A stretch of DNA of 20,331 nucleotides from IMG/VR virus record IMGVR_UViG_3300034736_000605, positions 1-20,331 of that record; one strand, written 5' to 3'. Positions 1-10,900 of this stretch are shown piece after piece. Position 1 is the first letter of the stretch. Every line of letters begins with the position of its first letter. Below the pieces are notes generated by a model. It was not told where the DNA came from, did no database searches, and saw nothing but the letters and a program-made list of their open reading frames with translations. Made by a program: the position numbers and the translations under genes. Source of the DNA: a virus.

Positions 1-175
1 TCTTTCCTGAAAAAACAGAAGCACCTACTACTCCTACATTTTGAATAACAGTTTCTTCAATAACTCTAAGATCTAAATCTTCAAAGTTATCGTTGACTTT
101 AAGAAATGCTTCACGGAGCGCATCACCCGTGCCATCATTTGCAATTGTGCCTGTATTAATATATTCTATTGTCAT
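1..175 (-). CDS. Virion structural protein with NDGTGD N-terminal module (partial, 5' end only)
   Basis: Only the first 58 codons are present; the gene runs off the left edge. It begins MTIEYINTGTIANDGTGDAL and continues with REAFLKVNDNF. The same NDGTGD-x-x-RE-x-F-x-KVN-x-NF signature opens the giant protein encoded at 1927..11553, so both carry the same N-terminal module. In T4-like marine phages this module occurs at the start of large fibre-like or baseplate-associated proteins; a role in attachment or trimerisation is inference. The ATG lies one base after the stop of the 569-residue gene. The ribosome site GGAG is formed by the last Gly and Ala codons of that gene, so translation is probably coupled. 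No separate promoter is visible; it is probably read from the late promoter at 1909..1916. Protein length and downstream domains are unknown. Confidence 0.85.
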   Translation of the reverse strand, partial: MTIEYINTGTIANDGTGDALREAFLKVNDNFEDLDLRVIEETVIQNVGVVGASVFSGK

Positions 176-176
176 G

Positions 177-1886
177 TTATGCTCCTATTGATCCACCGTT
201 TAATGTTTTAACTAATACAGCTAATCTATCGATTGCTTCTTTTACTGTAGTCGGAAGATCACCCTGCCAACTGGTAGCAACCGCATCGAACGCTATATCA
301 CTACCGTCTAAATTTTGTATTGTTGAGTTTTCAAAGTTAATTGCTGTTAGGTCAGTTAAGTCTAAAGTTGCGCCTGTTGCAATGCCTACTGTATTACTGC
401 TGTGTCCTAATGTAACATTGCCCGAAGTGCCATTACCAATAGCAATTGCATCGCTTGTTGTCGATATTACAACTGGCCTTGCTCCGCCCAGTATAATTCC
501 TTCAGTAGTAGTTATTACAAGTCCTGCGTTTCCGCCTTCCTGTAGTTTTGCACCAGTTGAATTAACTGCCATTGAATAAACACCAGTGTTAACTAATGCT
601 TCTGTGCTGTTAATATCACCGACAATCTTTTCGTTAACACCGTCGACTAGTATTGCACTATCATCTCCAAATACACTACCTTGCATATCAGCTTGTAAAA
701 ATGTTACATTTAAATTTGTAACAGCAGTATTAGCAAAGTCAATAGTTGCACCAGATCCAAAGTTAATTAAGCCACTTGTACTGTTTAATGTTAGATTGTC
801 AGTTGCCGTAATTGCTATACCTGCAGATGCTGCTAAATTTACTGATGTAGCAGTTGGTATATTTAATGGACCAGCCGGTAACATTTGAATGCCTGCTGTT
901 GAACTAATTGTTAGCAATCCACTTGTGCGCTGTAAATTAGCACTAACTGTGTCTGCACTAATTGTATTAGTTGTAATTGCATTACTAAACATTGTGTTAT
1001 TTACTGCGTCTACCATTACAGTACTATCATCAGCAAATATTGATCCTTTAATGTCAGCAGTAAGATTGTCTTCTAATGTAACACTCAGCCCTGTAACTGT
1101 AGCACCAGAAAAGTTTATGTTTCCGTTAAATCGTATAACATCTTGATCTGAAATATTTGTTCCTGAGTTATCATTATATATTTCAAACGACTGTGTTTGT
1201 ATAGTAAGAAAGTCCGGAGTCTGCAAAGCAATTCTGCCCTGGGCAAGTAAGTCAAAAGTAGCAGCGGTAAGTACATTAGAATGTAGTTTAAATGCAGTAA
1301 TTTCGTTAGAATGATGATCTACCATTATTGAACTATCATCTGAAAATACACTACCGGTTAAGTTACCTGTGTTAGTAACTTCTACAGTAAGTGTACCGCC
1401 TGCAATTTGTTCATTAGTAACAAAGTTTGGAACATTTATTAAGTCAGTAAATGATGCACTAGTTGCTAATGTTGTTAAATCAGTTACTTGGGTAGATGTG
1501 ATGTTAATCTGAGCATTAGTAACAAAATTAAGATCATTTGTTAGTTGACTTAGTTGCGTAGCGATAACAGGCTTGTTAGTCAAGTCGTTATAGCTTACTA
1601 CACCAACTGCCGGAGCATTTGTTAAGTCATTATAGTTACCGCTAAACAGTGCTGGAAGATTAGTTAGATCATTATAATCATTGCTAATCGCCGCTGCGCC
1701 GATAGCACTTCCGCTTACAGCTATGTTAGTAACATTTAATGTTGGTACTGTTATTGTCCCTGTCGCTGTGATACTAACAGCATTAATTATACTACTTCCT
1801 GATAAATTTAAATTATCACCTGTTGGAAGTTCTTGTATGCTTTTAGCTGTGCCTGCATCAAAAACTAATGGAAATCTGTTTGCCAT
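177..1886 (-). CDS. Fibre-like virion structural protein, 569 aa
   Basis: A repetitive, Thr/Ser/Asn/Ile-rich, cysteine-free protein without membrane segments, as expected of an elongated beta-structured phage fibre. It opens with MANRFPLVFD and a QELPTGDNLNLSG segment (residues 18-30), an N-terminal signature I associate with cyanophage and pelagiphage structural proteins. YNDLTN follows three times at exact 14-residue spacing (residues 71, 85, 99), with a degenerate fourth at about 145; this resembles the DLTN-x-P repeats of tail fibres. A G-S-[VI]-F-x-DDS-x-x-x-VD repeat occurs at residues 175-190, 278-293 and 400-415. The C-terminal segment (WQGDLPTTVKEAIDRLA) looks helical and could be a trimerisation end. 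The start is supported by AGGAAG upstream and by the late promoter motif at 1909..1916. It is probably a tail or side-fibre component; the exact position in the virion cannot be told. Confidence 0.85.
   Translation of the reverse strand: MANRFPLVFDAGTAKSIQELPTGDNLNLSGSSIINAVSITATGTITVPTLNVTNIAVSGSAIGAAAISNDYNDLTNLPALFSGNYNDLTNAPAVGVVSYNDLTNKPVIATQLSQLTNDLNFVTNAQINITSTQVTDLTTLATSASFTDLINVPNFVTNEQIAGGTLTVEVTNTGNLTGSVFSDDSSIMVDHHSNEITAFKLHSNVLTAATFDLLAQGRIALQTPDFLTIQTQSFEIYNDNSGTNISDQDVIRFNGNINFSGATVTGLSVTLEDNLTADIKGSIFADDSTVMVDAVNNTMFSNAITTNTISADTVSANLQRTSGLLTISSTAGIQMLPAGPLNIPTATSVNLAASAGIAITATDNLTLNSTSGLINFGSGATIDFANTAVTNLNVTFLQADMQGSVFGDDSAILVDGVNEKIVGDINSTEALVNTGVYSMAVNSTGAKLQEGGNAGLVITTTEGIILGGARPVVISTTSDAIAIGNGTSGNVTLGHSSNTVGIATGATLDLTDLTAINFENSTIQNLDGSDIAFDAVATSWQGDLPTTVKEAIDRLAVLVKTLNGGSIGA
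642..689 (-). repeat. DDS repeat copy 3 (residues 400-415 of the 569-aa protein)
   Basis: Encodes DMQGSVFGDDSAILVD, the third copy of the unit. A remote relative, VQGSVFNETSMYVI, occurs in the giant protein near residue 2640, suggesting the two fibres share building blocks. Confidence 0.85.
1008..1055 (-). repeat. DDS repeat copy 2 (residues 278-293 of the 569-aa protein)
   Basis: Encodes DIKGSIFADDSTVMVD, the second copy of the unit. GS-x-F-x-DDS and VD are invariant between the copies. Confidence 0.85.
1317..1364 (-). repeat. DDS repeat copy 1 (residues 175-190 of the 569-aa protein)
   Basis: Encodes NLTGSVFSDDSSIMVD. It is the first of three diverged copies of the G-S-[VI]-F-x-DDS-x-x-x-VD unit. 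The copies begin 103 and 122 residues apart, each after a beta-rich stretch. Confidence 0.85.
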
Positions 1887-1908
1887 GTTCTATTCTTCCT
1901 GTTTTACA

Positions 1909-1916
1909 TATTTATC
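1909..1916 (-). promoter_or_regulatory. T4-type late promoter for the 569-aa gene
   Basis: The minus strand reads GATAAATA, one mismatch from the T4 late consensus TATAAATA. It lies in the 40-base gap between the giant gene and the 569-residue gene, 22 bases before the ATG, with AGGAAG in between. There is no -35 element, as expected for a late promoter recognised by a gp55-type sigma factor. Confidence 0.7.
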
Positions 1917-1926
1917 GTAATTGTTA

Positions 1927-4900
1927 TTAACCAATAAGCACTTCAACTATGCCACGTTCGCTATCCGTCTTTTCTGTTATTGCTTTGCCTATAATAGTTC
2001 CGTATTTTGGATTATTATCTACACATGCATATCCTGCTATTGCACTAGTAACTATAATATCACCTTTGCTTACTGCACCAACTACATTACACGGAACTCG
2101 TCCTGATAATGCAATACCTGTTACAAAGTCACCTTCTAAATCGCTGTTCATTAAGTGTGCTGGATTAGTAGTAACTACACCTGCAACTCTATGATCACCT
2201 TTAGTATTAGTAACTGTTACTTCTGCGCTGCCGCCTAGTACAAGTACTGTGCCTGGAATATACAAACCATCGCCTAAATAGTTTTCAGCTAAGTCAGCAT
2301 ATTTTGCAGTTGTAGAAGTGCCGCTGAATGTAGTACCATAAACAGTATTCCACTTACGACTATTAGAACCTAAGTTTCGAGTGTTGTTGCCATCAGGTAT
2401 AATGTTTGTATCAACACTACCATTCATTGATATTTTATCTGCAGAAGCATTACCTAAATCAACACTTCCATTAACAGTTAAGTTTCCGCCAGCAATAATA
2501 TTACTATTAGCACTAATTGCTCCAGCACTACTAATTGTAACACCTGTGCTGCCGTAGCCTCCACCAAATGTTGCACTAGATGATACAACAAGATTTGACG
2601 AAGTACTAATTGCTCCACCTACATTTAATGTGCCAGTGGTACCTGATCCAATTGTAGTATTACCAGTGCTGCCTGATACTAAGAATTTTGTAACAGGTGT
2701 TCCTGCACTATTTTTAATAGTAAAGTTATTTGCAGCATTAATAGTAACATCGCCTGTAAAGTCACCTGCTAGTGCTTGAAAGTTTACACTAGACCGTACT
2801 AAATTACTACTAACTAGTAATCTTTCAACGCCGCCTGTTATTGTGTTAACTGTATCACTTGCCGAACCACTATATCCAGTTCCTGCACCTATACTAATAC
2901 CAGTACTACTAGCGCCTTTTTCAGTAAGTGCTTCAATAAAGTTAGTATACACCCAACGTGCTGCTAGTGCCGACTTACCTTGGATAGTTGCGTTACCTGT
3001 TCCAGTTCCTGCTGCTGTTGCTGTAAATACAGTACCTACAGTATTATTTGCTGCACCAATTGTAGTAAAGTTAGTTGACCCTGCTACATTAATCTTATAT
3101 TGTTGTCCTGCAATAATGTTACCAGCAGTTGTAGTTGTACCTTCGCCATAAATACTAGCTGTTTGAGAGTTGCTCGGGTCTGCTGATGTACTTCCTATAT
3201 CACCTACAACAATTTTGCCGCCCATTAACGAAGTTGGTCTATTATTACCTGATGCAGTAAGAATAACGCCACCGTTTGGTGTTGTAAAGCTAAGTGTGTT
3301 ATCTGATTCGTCTAATACTACATTAGTAGATGATCCGCCTAATATGAAACTATCAGCTTGTAATGATCCTGAATCAGTTCTTCTTGCAATACTGTTGTTA
3401 GCACTACCGATACTAATTGGTGTAGTACCGTATATTCCATCATCTTGTCTAACAAGCACACTACCTGTTAAGTTTTCTGCTGTATTTACAGATGTCACTG
3501 TGCCAATAGCACCACTTATATTACCTGCAACTGCACCGTTTGAAAAGTTAGCTGCTGCGCCATTGCCTGTATTAGTAATATTAATAACGTACATACTAGT
3601 TTCATTAAATACTGAGCCTTGTACAGTTCCGGATATATTACCTTGTGTAATAGTTTCGCCATTGCCTACAGTTATACCAGTACCAAAGTTTAATTTGTTT
3701 CCTGATAAGACTACAATGTCACTAAGTTCAAAGTCATGATCTTCTAAACCTTCACCTTGTTTAACAATTTGATCAAAAGTAATTGCACTAGCATCGCCGG
3801 TGCCTGTTACTGATCTACCTATTACAGTATCAGTGGGTATTTGCGCTAGTTTGTCAAATCCAACACTACGTTCTTTTAGTCCTATGTAACCACTACTAAG
3901 TACCGCTGTTACTGTTCTACTAGTATTTGTTGCAGCTTGTTCGACACCGTTAGTATACACTGCTTTAGTAATTATTGTACCGCTAGATACCCAGGTGTCA
4001 GTTGTTTTAATAACAATTAATGTATTAGCTGTAGCTTGTACTGCCACTACACCTCTATTAGTACCTTGGTATAATATATCACCTACACTAACAGTAAGGC
4101 CACCGGATAGTGTTAAGCGTAATTCTTCAGTGAAGTTGTTATCGTCAAATACACTAAGTCCTCTAAAACTTTGTCCAACACTATCGCCATTGCCGTATAA
4201 CCCTGAACTAGTATCTTTAGTTGATGCTCTGTTCATTAATAGTTTAGTTTGAGCAATACTTGCTGTTGACGAAATTTCAGTATTTGTTACAACACCACTG
4301 CGTAGCTGTATATCAATTTCTGCTATTGCATTAGCACCGCTAGAATCTAGTACGCCGTCATTTCTTGTTAGCGTAATATTAACGTCACTAGCACTACTAT
4401 TACTTGTGTTGCCTATTTCATCAAATGGTCCTCTAAGAACAAACGAAGTAACATCTGACTTACCAGCATCACCTTTAATAGCTTCTTCAGCAAAGTCATT
4501 AACTGATGTTAAATTATAAGTTATAATCCAAACTGAATTACCTGGTTCATTTTCACCTACAATATCGTCTGTTGTTTGTACTATGTCTTTAACGACGCCA
4601 GTAACAGCACCGGAATTGTTCTTAATAATGTCACCAACTACATACGTGTCTGTTCCACTTCCGTCTGCCGGTACTGCAATTATTACTTTTCTGTAACCTG
4701 TATATGCAACAAAGTCGCCTGCTGCCTGATCGTTCTTTGATGTTTCTCTTAATACATCAAAATTATCAGTAGCAAGTACTTTAGTATCAACATATGATTT
4801 GTTAGTTGCGTCATCACCGTTATCTGGATTGTCAAGGTTTTGTATCTTGTTCCCGCCGAGGTCTAAATCGCCTTCCATTGCCGGTGTGCCATTTAGTGGT

Positions 4901-7900
4901 AAAAATCCTGATACTGATCCTAACCCTGCTATAGTTGCGTTATTTTTATCTCTACCTAAACGTTTGTTTACATATTGAACAATAGCTTTTTCAACTGGCA
5001 CTGCACTATCTGATTCATCAACCATGTTATCATCAATCGAAAACTCATCAACAACAACGCCTTTCTTAAATCCAAATCCGTTAGCATTTGTAATTTCAAG
5101 TTCGCCTGAGAAGCTAATTGAACCCTGCGCCTGGTCTACAGCAAAGAACTGTCCAACACGGAAGAATCCGTATTGGTCTGTACTCATCCAAAACACACGA
5201 CCTTTACGTCTTTCCCAAACTTGTGACGACTCGGCCGATTCACTATCTGTGTAAAAAGGCGCAAGTGATTTTTCAGCAGCACCTAAGATAACATTTGGAT
5301 AGTTCGAATCGTTAAACGAACCAGTACCAATTTGTGTAAAGTCGTGCCCTGTTGCACGACATAGTGATATAGCAACTGTAATTTCAGCAGTTGCATCTAC
5401 TTGTAGACCTGCATATAATGTACGATCTTCGGTAAATCCAGCAGCTAATCCTGTGCCACCTGTTGCTGTAATGTCAGACATTGGAATAGCATCAATTGTT
5501 ATTGAACCTGCACCTGCACCTGCATCAACAGTGTCCATAATCTGATGTGTTCTACCAGCATACGCAAATGTCATGCCGCCTGCGTAACCTGTTATTGCAA
5601 TACCACTTGGTATTGTTGCTACACCTGATTCAATTGCATCTGTAACAATATCCATAAGTGTTACGGCAGTAGTAGCAGTGCCTGATTCAGTAGTTCCACC
5701 AGTAGTATCTTGTGTATATCCGTTACCATTAGTAGCAGTCCATGCAGACTTTGTTAAGATATATTGTGTTACTATCTCTTTTGCTTTATCTTGTGCTGCA
5801 ACAGTTTCAGCTTGTTGTGCAACTGGAAGATATGAAACTGTTCCTACATAATATTTGTTTGCATTTTGGACAGAATTAGCATTGCCGCCGTATTTCAAAT
5901 CGTTTGCAACTCCACGAACAATTAGTCCAACATCTCTGTAGCACTTTCTTTGGTCGTATACAAATCCTGGGTATGTTGTATTCAACCATGCAATTACCTC
6001 TTCTTGTACAAATCTTACGTTATTAGCAATTAAGTTATGTGCGTTAGGATTTGATGTTGCACCTGGCTGATTACCGTAAATATCTCTAGTAAGTCTTGTA
6101 AAGTCAGCAGCTTCAAGATTCTTTGAAGTAACGTCTGTGCTCACTGCAATAGTAGTATCGCCTACAGCAGTACCGTTGCCGCTGCCTGCGTTAGCAAAAT
6201 CTACAGGTATTTCAATATGATCGTATTCTAAGTTAAATGTAGTTTGTACTTGTGTATCTGATAATTCAGTACCAAAGTTATCACTGCCTGAGAACGATGT
6301 TGATCTATAAGTTATAAGATCACTTTCATCAAAGTTAACAGCAGTACTAGGACGTTCTACGATAGTTTCTTTACTTCTAACTTTATCAAATATGTGTGTC
6401 GATCCTGCTCTATATTCAATAACTGCACCATTTGCTATAGTAACTTGTACTGTACTAAACAAGTCGCCGTTTTCGCCAGCTGGCTTGCCTTGAAGTTGCA
6501 GTCTATAAACTAAGTCATTATATACGCCACCTGTTGGAGCACTTATTCCATTTGGCAATGTTGCTAATGATACAGAACCAATTCTATATCGCAGTACACC
6601 AGTAGCTCCACCATGGTCAACTTGTACTAATGAGTTAGGCGCAGGTGGATATTTAATATCAGTAATAACTAAACTACTTTCGCCAGCTGCGTTTGTATCA
6701 GTAGAGCCGTCAGTGTAAGTAAACACTTTAGCCGGCATTGTCATGTCAGTTGCGTATGTTACTTGATCTGGAATTTCGTTTGGATCTGCACCTTCAGCAA
6801 CTAAACCAAAGTTACCGTATCCATTAGACCCGTTTAGTGATCTAATTTCCGAACCGTTCTTAGCATAATATGCTGCATGGCAATAATATGTAAACATACT
6901 AACCATCTCAGAGAATGCACCGTTATTAGTAACAAGACCGTAGCCTAAATCGTTAATTTGTGTAAAGTCGTTTCCAAGCATACTTCTGTTACCAGCAGTC
7001 TGGATATACACAGTTCTAGATATTTGTCCAGGACGTTCAGTAAACTCAGCTTCATTAAACCCGGCACCATCATTTGATGTTGGATCTAAGTGAATTTTAC
7101 ACCAGCCATTAGCACGACTATACCGACTAATTGCGTTAACTTGATATCGTCTGCCTTCTATGTAGAACGGCGCAGGTAGTTGCGGTTCACGTAAGAACAA
7201 ACCAGTTCCTTCTTCAGACTGTACCCATAATTCGTAAGCATTAGTTTTACCAGATTCTATATCTGATGCGTCACCTTCTCCTACTGGATCAATTGTTGTT
7301 GGAATATACATTGGCAAGTTACCTGCATATGCATCAACAAACATGCCGCCGCCAAATATCTTTTGATTGCCTTTAGATTTAGAAAAACTAGAACCAGTTT
7401 GAACGTATGGAGATTTGGTTAAGATTTGACCTTCTGGATCAAGTACTAACAAGAAGCCGCCGTGGCCTTGTACAGTTATGTTACGTAAAATAGTTGCATC
7501 ATTCATCATGAATACATCCATTTCATCGTTGCGCCTTGGTGGGTTGTAATCTCTATTAAACGCAAATATCATTTTATTTACTAAGTTACCAACTATGCCA
7601 GTAGTACCAGCTTCAGCTACACCATACTTACCGTCAAACTCCTGGTAACCTGCATCAGCAGCATTTTGCCATTCGTCTGCAAGAGTGTATGCACCTGTAA
7701 ATACTCTAGTAGCAATAGTTTCAACATATTGTATTGCTTTTCTAGTAACATTTTCTTGTCCACTAAATCCACCACTGTTATACTGCTGAATATAGCTTTC
7801 AAAATATTCACCTTGAACTTCTGTTGCAAACTCATCTCCGCCTGCAACTAAATCATCTACTAGTGCGTCAACAATTAGACCAACATCTCTTTTACACTTA

Positions 7901-10900
7901 TCTTGATTATATGTAAACAATGTTACGTCATTAGCATCTAAGTGTGCTAGTGTAGCAGAGTTCATTGTAGAAACGTTACCGTCAATACTTGATTTTGCTG
8001 CTATTAAGTTTGCATCACTTATGTCTGCTAAACTTGGCGGAACTTTTGTTCCTATGTTCAATAAGTTATTGTTATTAATTTGAGTAAAAATTAAGTTTAC
8101 TTTTGAATTAACAACTCCAACTTCAACAGACGATGCTGCTGTTCCTGATGTATCTTGTACTTGTGTGTTTCCTGTTGTTCTAGTAATAGCAGTTTCAAGT
8201 AACACTTTTTCCATAACAGTTTTGATATGTGTTAGTGTAGTTAATGTTTCTTGTCTTGTATTAATTTCAAACTTTAGTGTACCTTGTGTAAATAGGTCTG
8301 TTGCAAATTCATGACTACCAACGTTGCCGCCATAAAACGCATCGTGAGTAACAGCATCGACAAAGTTTCTAAAGTCTGTTAAACGCACTGCTTCGTTTAG
8401 ATATTTTTGCGGAGTAAGTGACTTTAAGTATGCAAGTGCTTCTTGCGCAATAAACTCTTTGTTTGCTTGTAGTTGACTTTTTGCATTAGTAAGTCCAGCA
8501 GTTACGCCTGTGTGAGCAGTAAATGTAATTGGAAATACTGCGCCAGTATCAGTGTTTACAACGCCTGTACTAATAATAGTTATAATTGCGTCAAACCCGG
8601 CATCAGCTCGTGTGCCAACCCCTGGAAGAGCTGCTACTAACCCTTTAACGTGTGTTAACGCTTCTATCCAGATAGCTTTTAGTTTTGCATCTAAATATAT
8701 GCTTTTTGATCTTTGGAATTTTAAACCTTGTAAAACTTGATTGTATGTTGTACCTAATGTAAAGTCATACGTTAATCCAGAAAGTATTTCTTCCATGTCT
8801 GACTGGAATGCAACTTTATCATATAGTAGATCATCAACATTTGTATTAATGTAGCTAATGATTTCTTCTTGTATAAACTTTTTATTTTCTTTAAGAGATG
8901 CAGCGGCACTACTATAACCGCCTGCGTTAGTAACTGAAACACCGGTATTCTGTGTCTTCTCAGGATTTGCTAGATAGTGGTATCCAAAGTGTCCTTGCCA
9001 ACCGCCTGTTTGATTATAAAAACGTGTACCTGCTGTAGAAACAGTCATACCGTCAAAATCATTATCTCTGTAAAAATATGTGTCAGCCCATCTAGACTGT
9101 GATACTCTGCGTTTTGGACGAATAATTACTCGTCTAAATTCGTCACCTTTGATCGATACGTTTGCTGCAACTTTAATAGGATAGTCTTCTTCATAAAATC
9201 CTGACTCGACAAAAATTGTAACTTGCTTTGACTTAACAAAGTTGCCATATTCTAAATCTTCGTTAGCAATGAAATCAATCGGCTTTAGTAGTTCTATTTC
9301 TGCTACATCAAAGTCTCCGCTAACATCTGGATTGTTTGCTGCATTACTTGCAAAGTAATTTACAACTCTACCTTGTGCTTTAGATATTTTACCAACTAGT
9401 ACTTTGCCAGGAATGATGTCTTTGTTATTTGCAACAGCTTGATCAGTTGATAAATTACCTTCACCTGGATCAATTTTTACCAGGTACGTACGACCAGCGT
9501 TTATAACTGCGCCAGCATTAATGCCATCTTGTATAATCTCGCTGATTAAATTAAATTTTTCAGTAACACCGGAAATTGCAAGTGCTGCTGCGTCATTGCC
9601 TATATCAAAGCTTTGTTTGTTATCAGTTTGATAAACAACACCTATAGTTCCGCCTGTTGTATATTCAGTAAATCCAACAGTACTAACAGCAGTAGTTAAT
9701 GCTTCGTCAATAAACAATTCAAATGTGTTTGCAGATATAACTTTAGCATAATAAAATTGGTTGTTAACTTCGACCATGCCGTTAGCATTTTTAAATACTA
9801 CAATATTTTTATCAACTAATCCATGCGACAATGTTGTTGTTACTAATGGAATTGCAGCTTGGGTAATACTAGTAACTGGTGTTTGTAAATATGTTCTATT
9901 TAAAAGTATAGATCCAATTATATCTCTTGCAGTTTCAATTGAGTCAATTGTTTCTACTACTTGGCGCTTAATTGCAATACGTCCGCTTGCATTTGAATAG
10001 TAACGCTCTGCTGCTTTTCTAGTTAAACCGTTTGCATTGTTTAATACAGTACTTGGACTTAGATTAATATCAAATGCAATTGCATCCATAATCAATCCTA
10101 AATCACGTTCACATGTAGCAATATTATAGTCAAAGTCTGGGTATGTAAATTTTAAATATGCTGATATTTCTCTAGCAACATAATCTTTGTTTAATTCTAT
10201 TAAATTTCTTGCTTGTGCAAATTGTGGTCCAAGGCCGCCGTTATTAGAAATTGCTGTGCTTGCAACTTTAGCTGGTGATGCGCCGTCATCAATAGTAATA
10301 GTTTGAAAATACGGACCTGGCTCAGCTTCTGCTGCTTGCATCATTTCAGCTGCACGAGCTGCTGCGGCATTAATACTACTATAAGCATAATTGTAAGACG
10401 TACCTTCTTTGCCAGACGGAACGCCACGCATTGTGTCGTCGCCTTGTGAACTAACAAATAAGTTGTCTTTTGCCGAATATGAAGTGTTGTCTACATAAAA
10501 CTTTGTAGCTGCTTGTAGGTCTTCTTTGTTGTTTGTAAGACCAGTTAATTCTCCAGGACTATCATGAAGTATTAATGCACCTTCCATTGTATCGCCTTGG
10601 CGTCTTACAACACTCTTACGTGGCATTGCTTCGTCTGCCAGGAAGAATCCTTCTAGAGCTGAATCGTATGCTGTGTCGACTAGGGTATGTGCATCATCGC
10701 CGGAAATAATAGCAGTAACAAATACCTTATTAGTGTTGGCATCATTTTGACTTTGAACAACTGCTTGCTCTTTAGTAGCATGTAAACTTAGCTGGTTTGC
10801 ATTAAAATATCTTAGGTAATATGTTTGACCGTTTGTTAGTGCCGGGGGCACAGTATCTTCAGCATTAAACAGATATGGTGTGCCGTTGATTGTTCTGTCA

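Noticed and set aside
169-5254. Many long rightward open frames opposite the 569- and 3208-residue genes (for example 3170..3739, 189 codons)
   Set aside because: They are antisense to strongly supported repetitive coding sequence whose codon use leaves the opposite strand open; they show low-complexity hydrophobic products and no ribosome sites or domain patterns.
7617-7847. A 76-codon leftward frame inside the giant gene
   Set aside because: It lies wholly within conserved coding sequence in another frame, has no ribosome site and no recognisable product.
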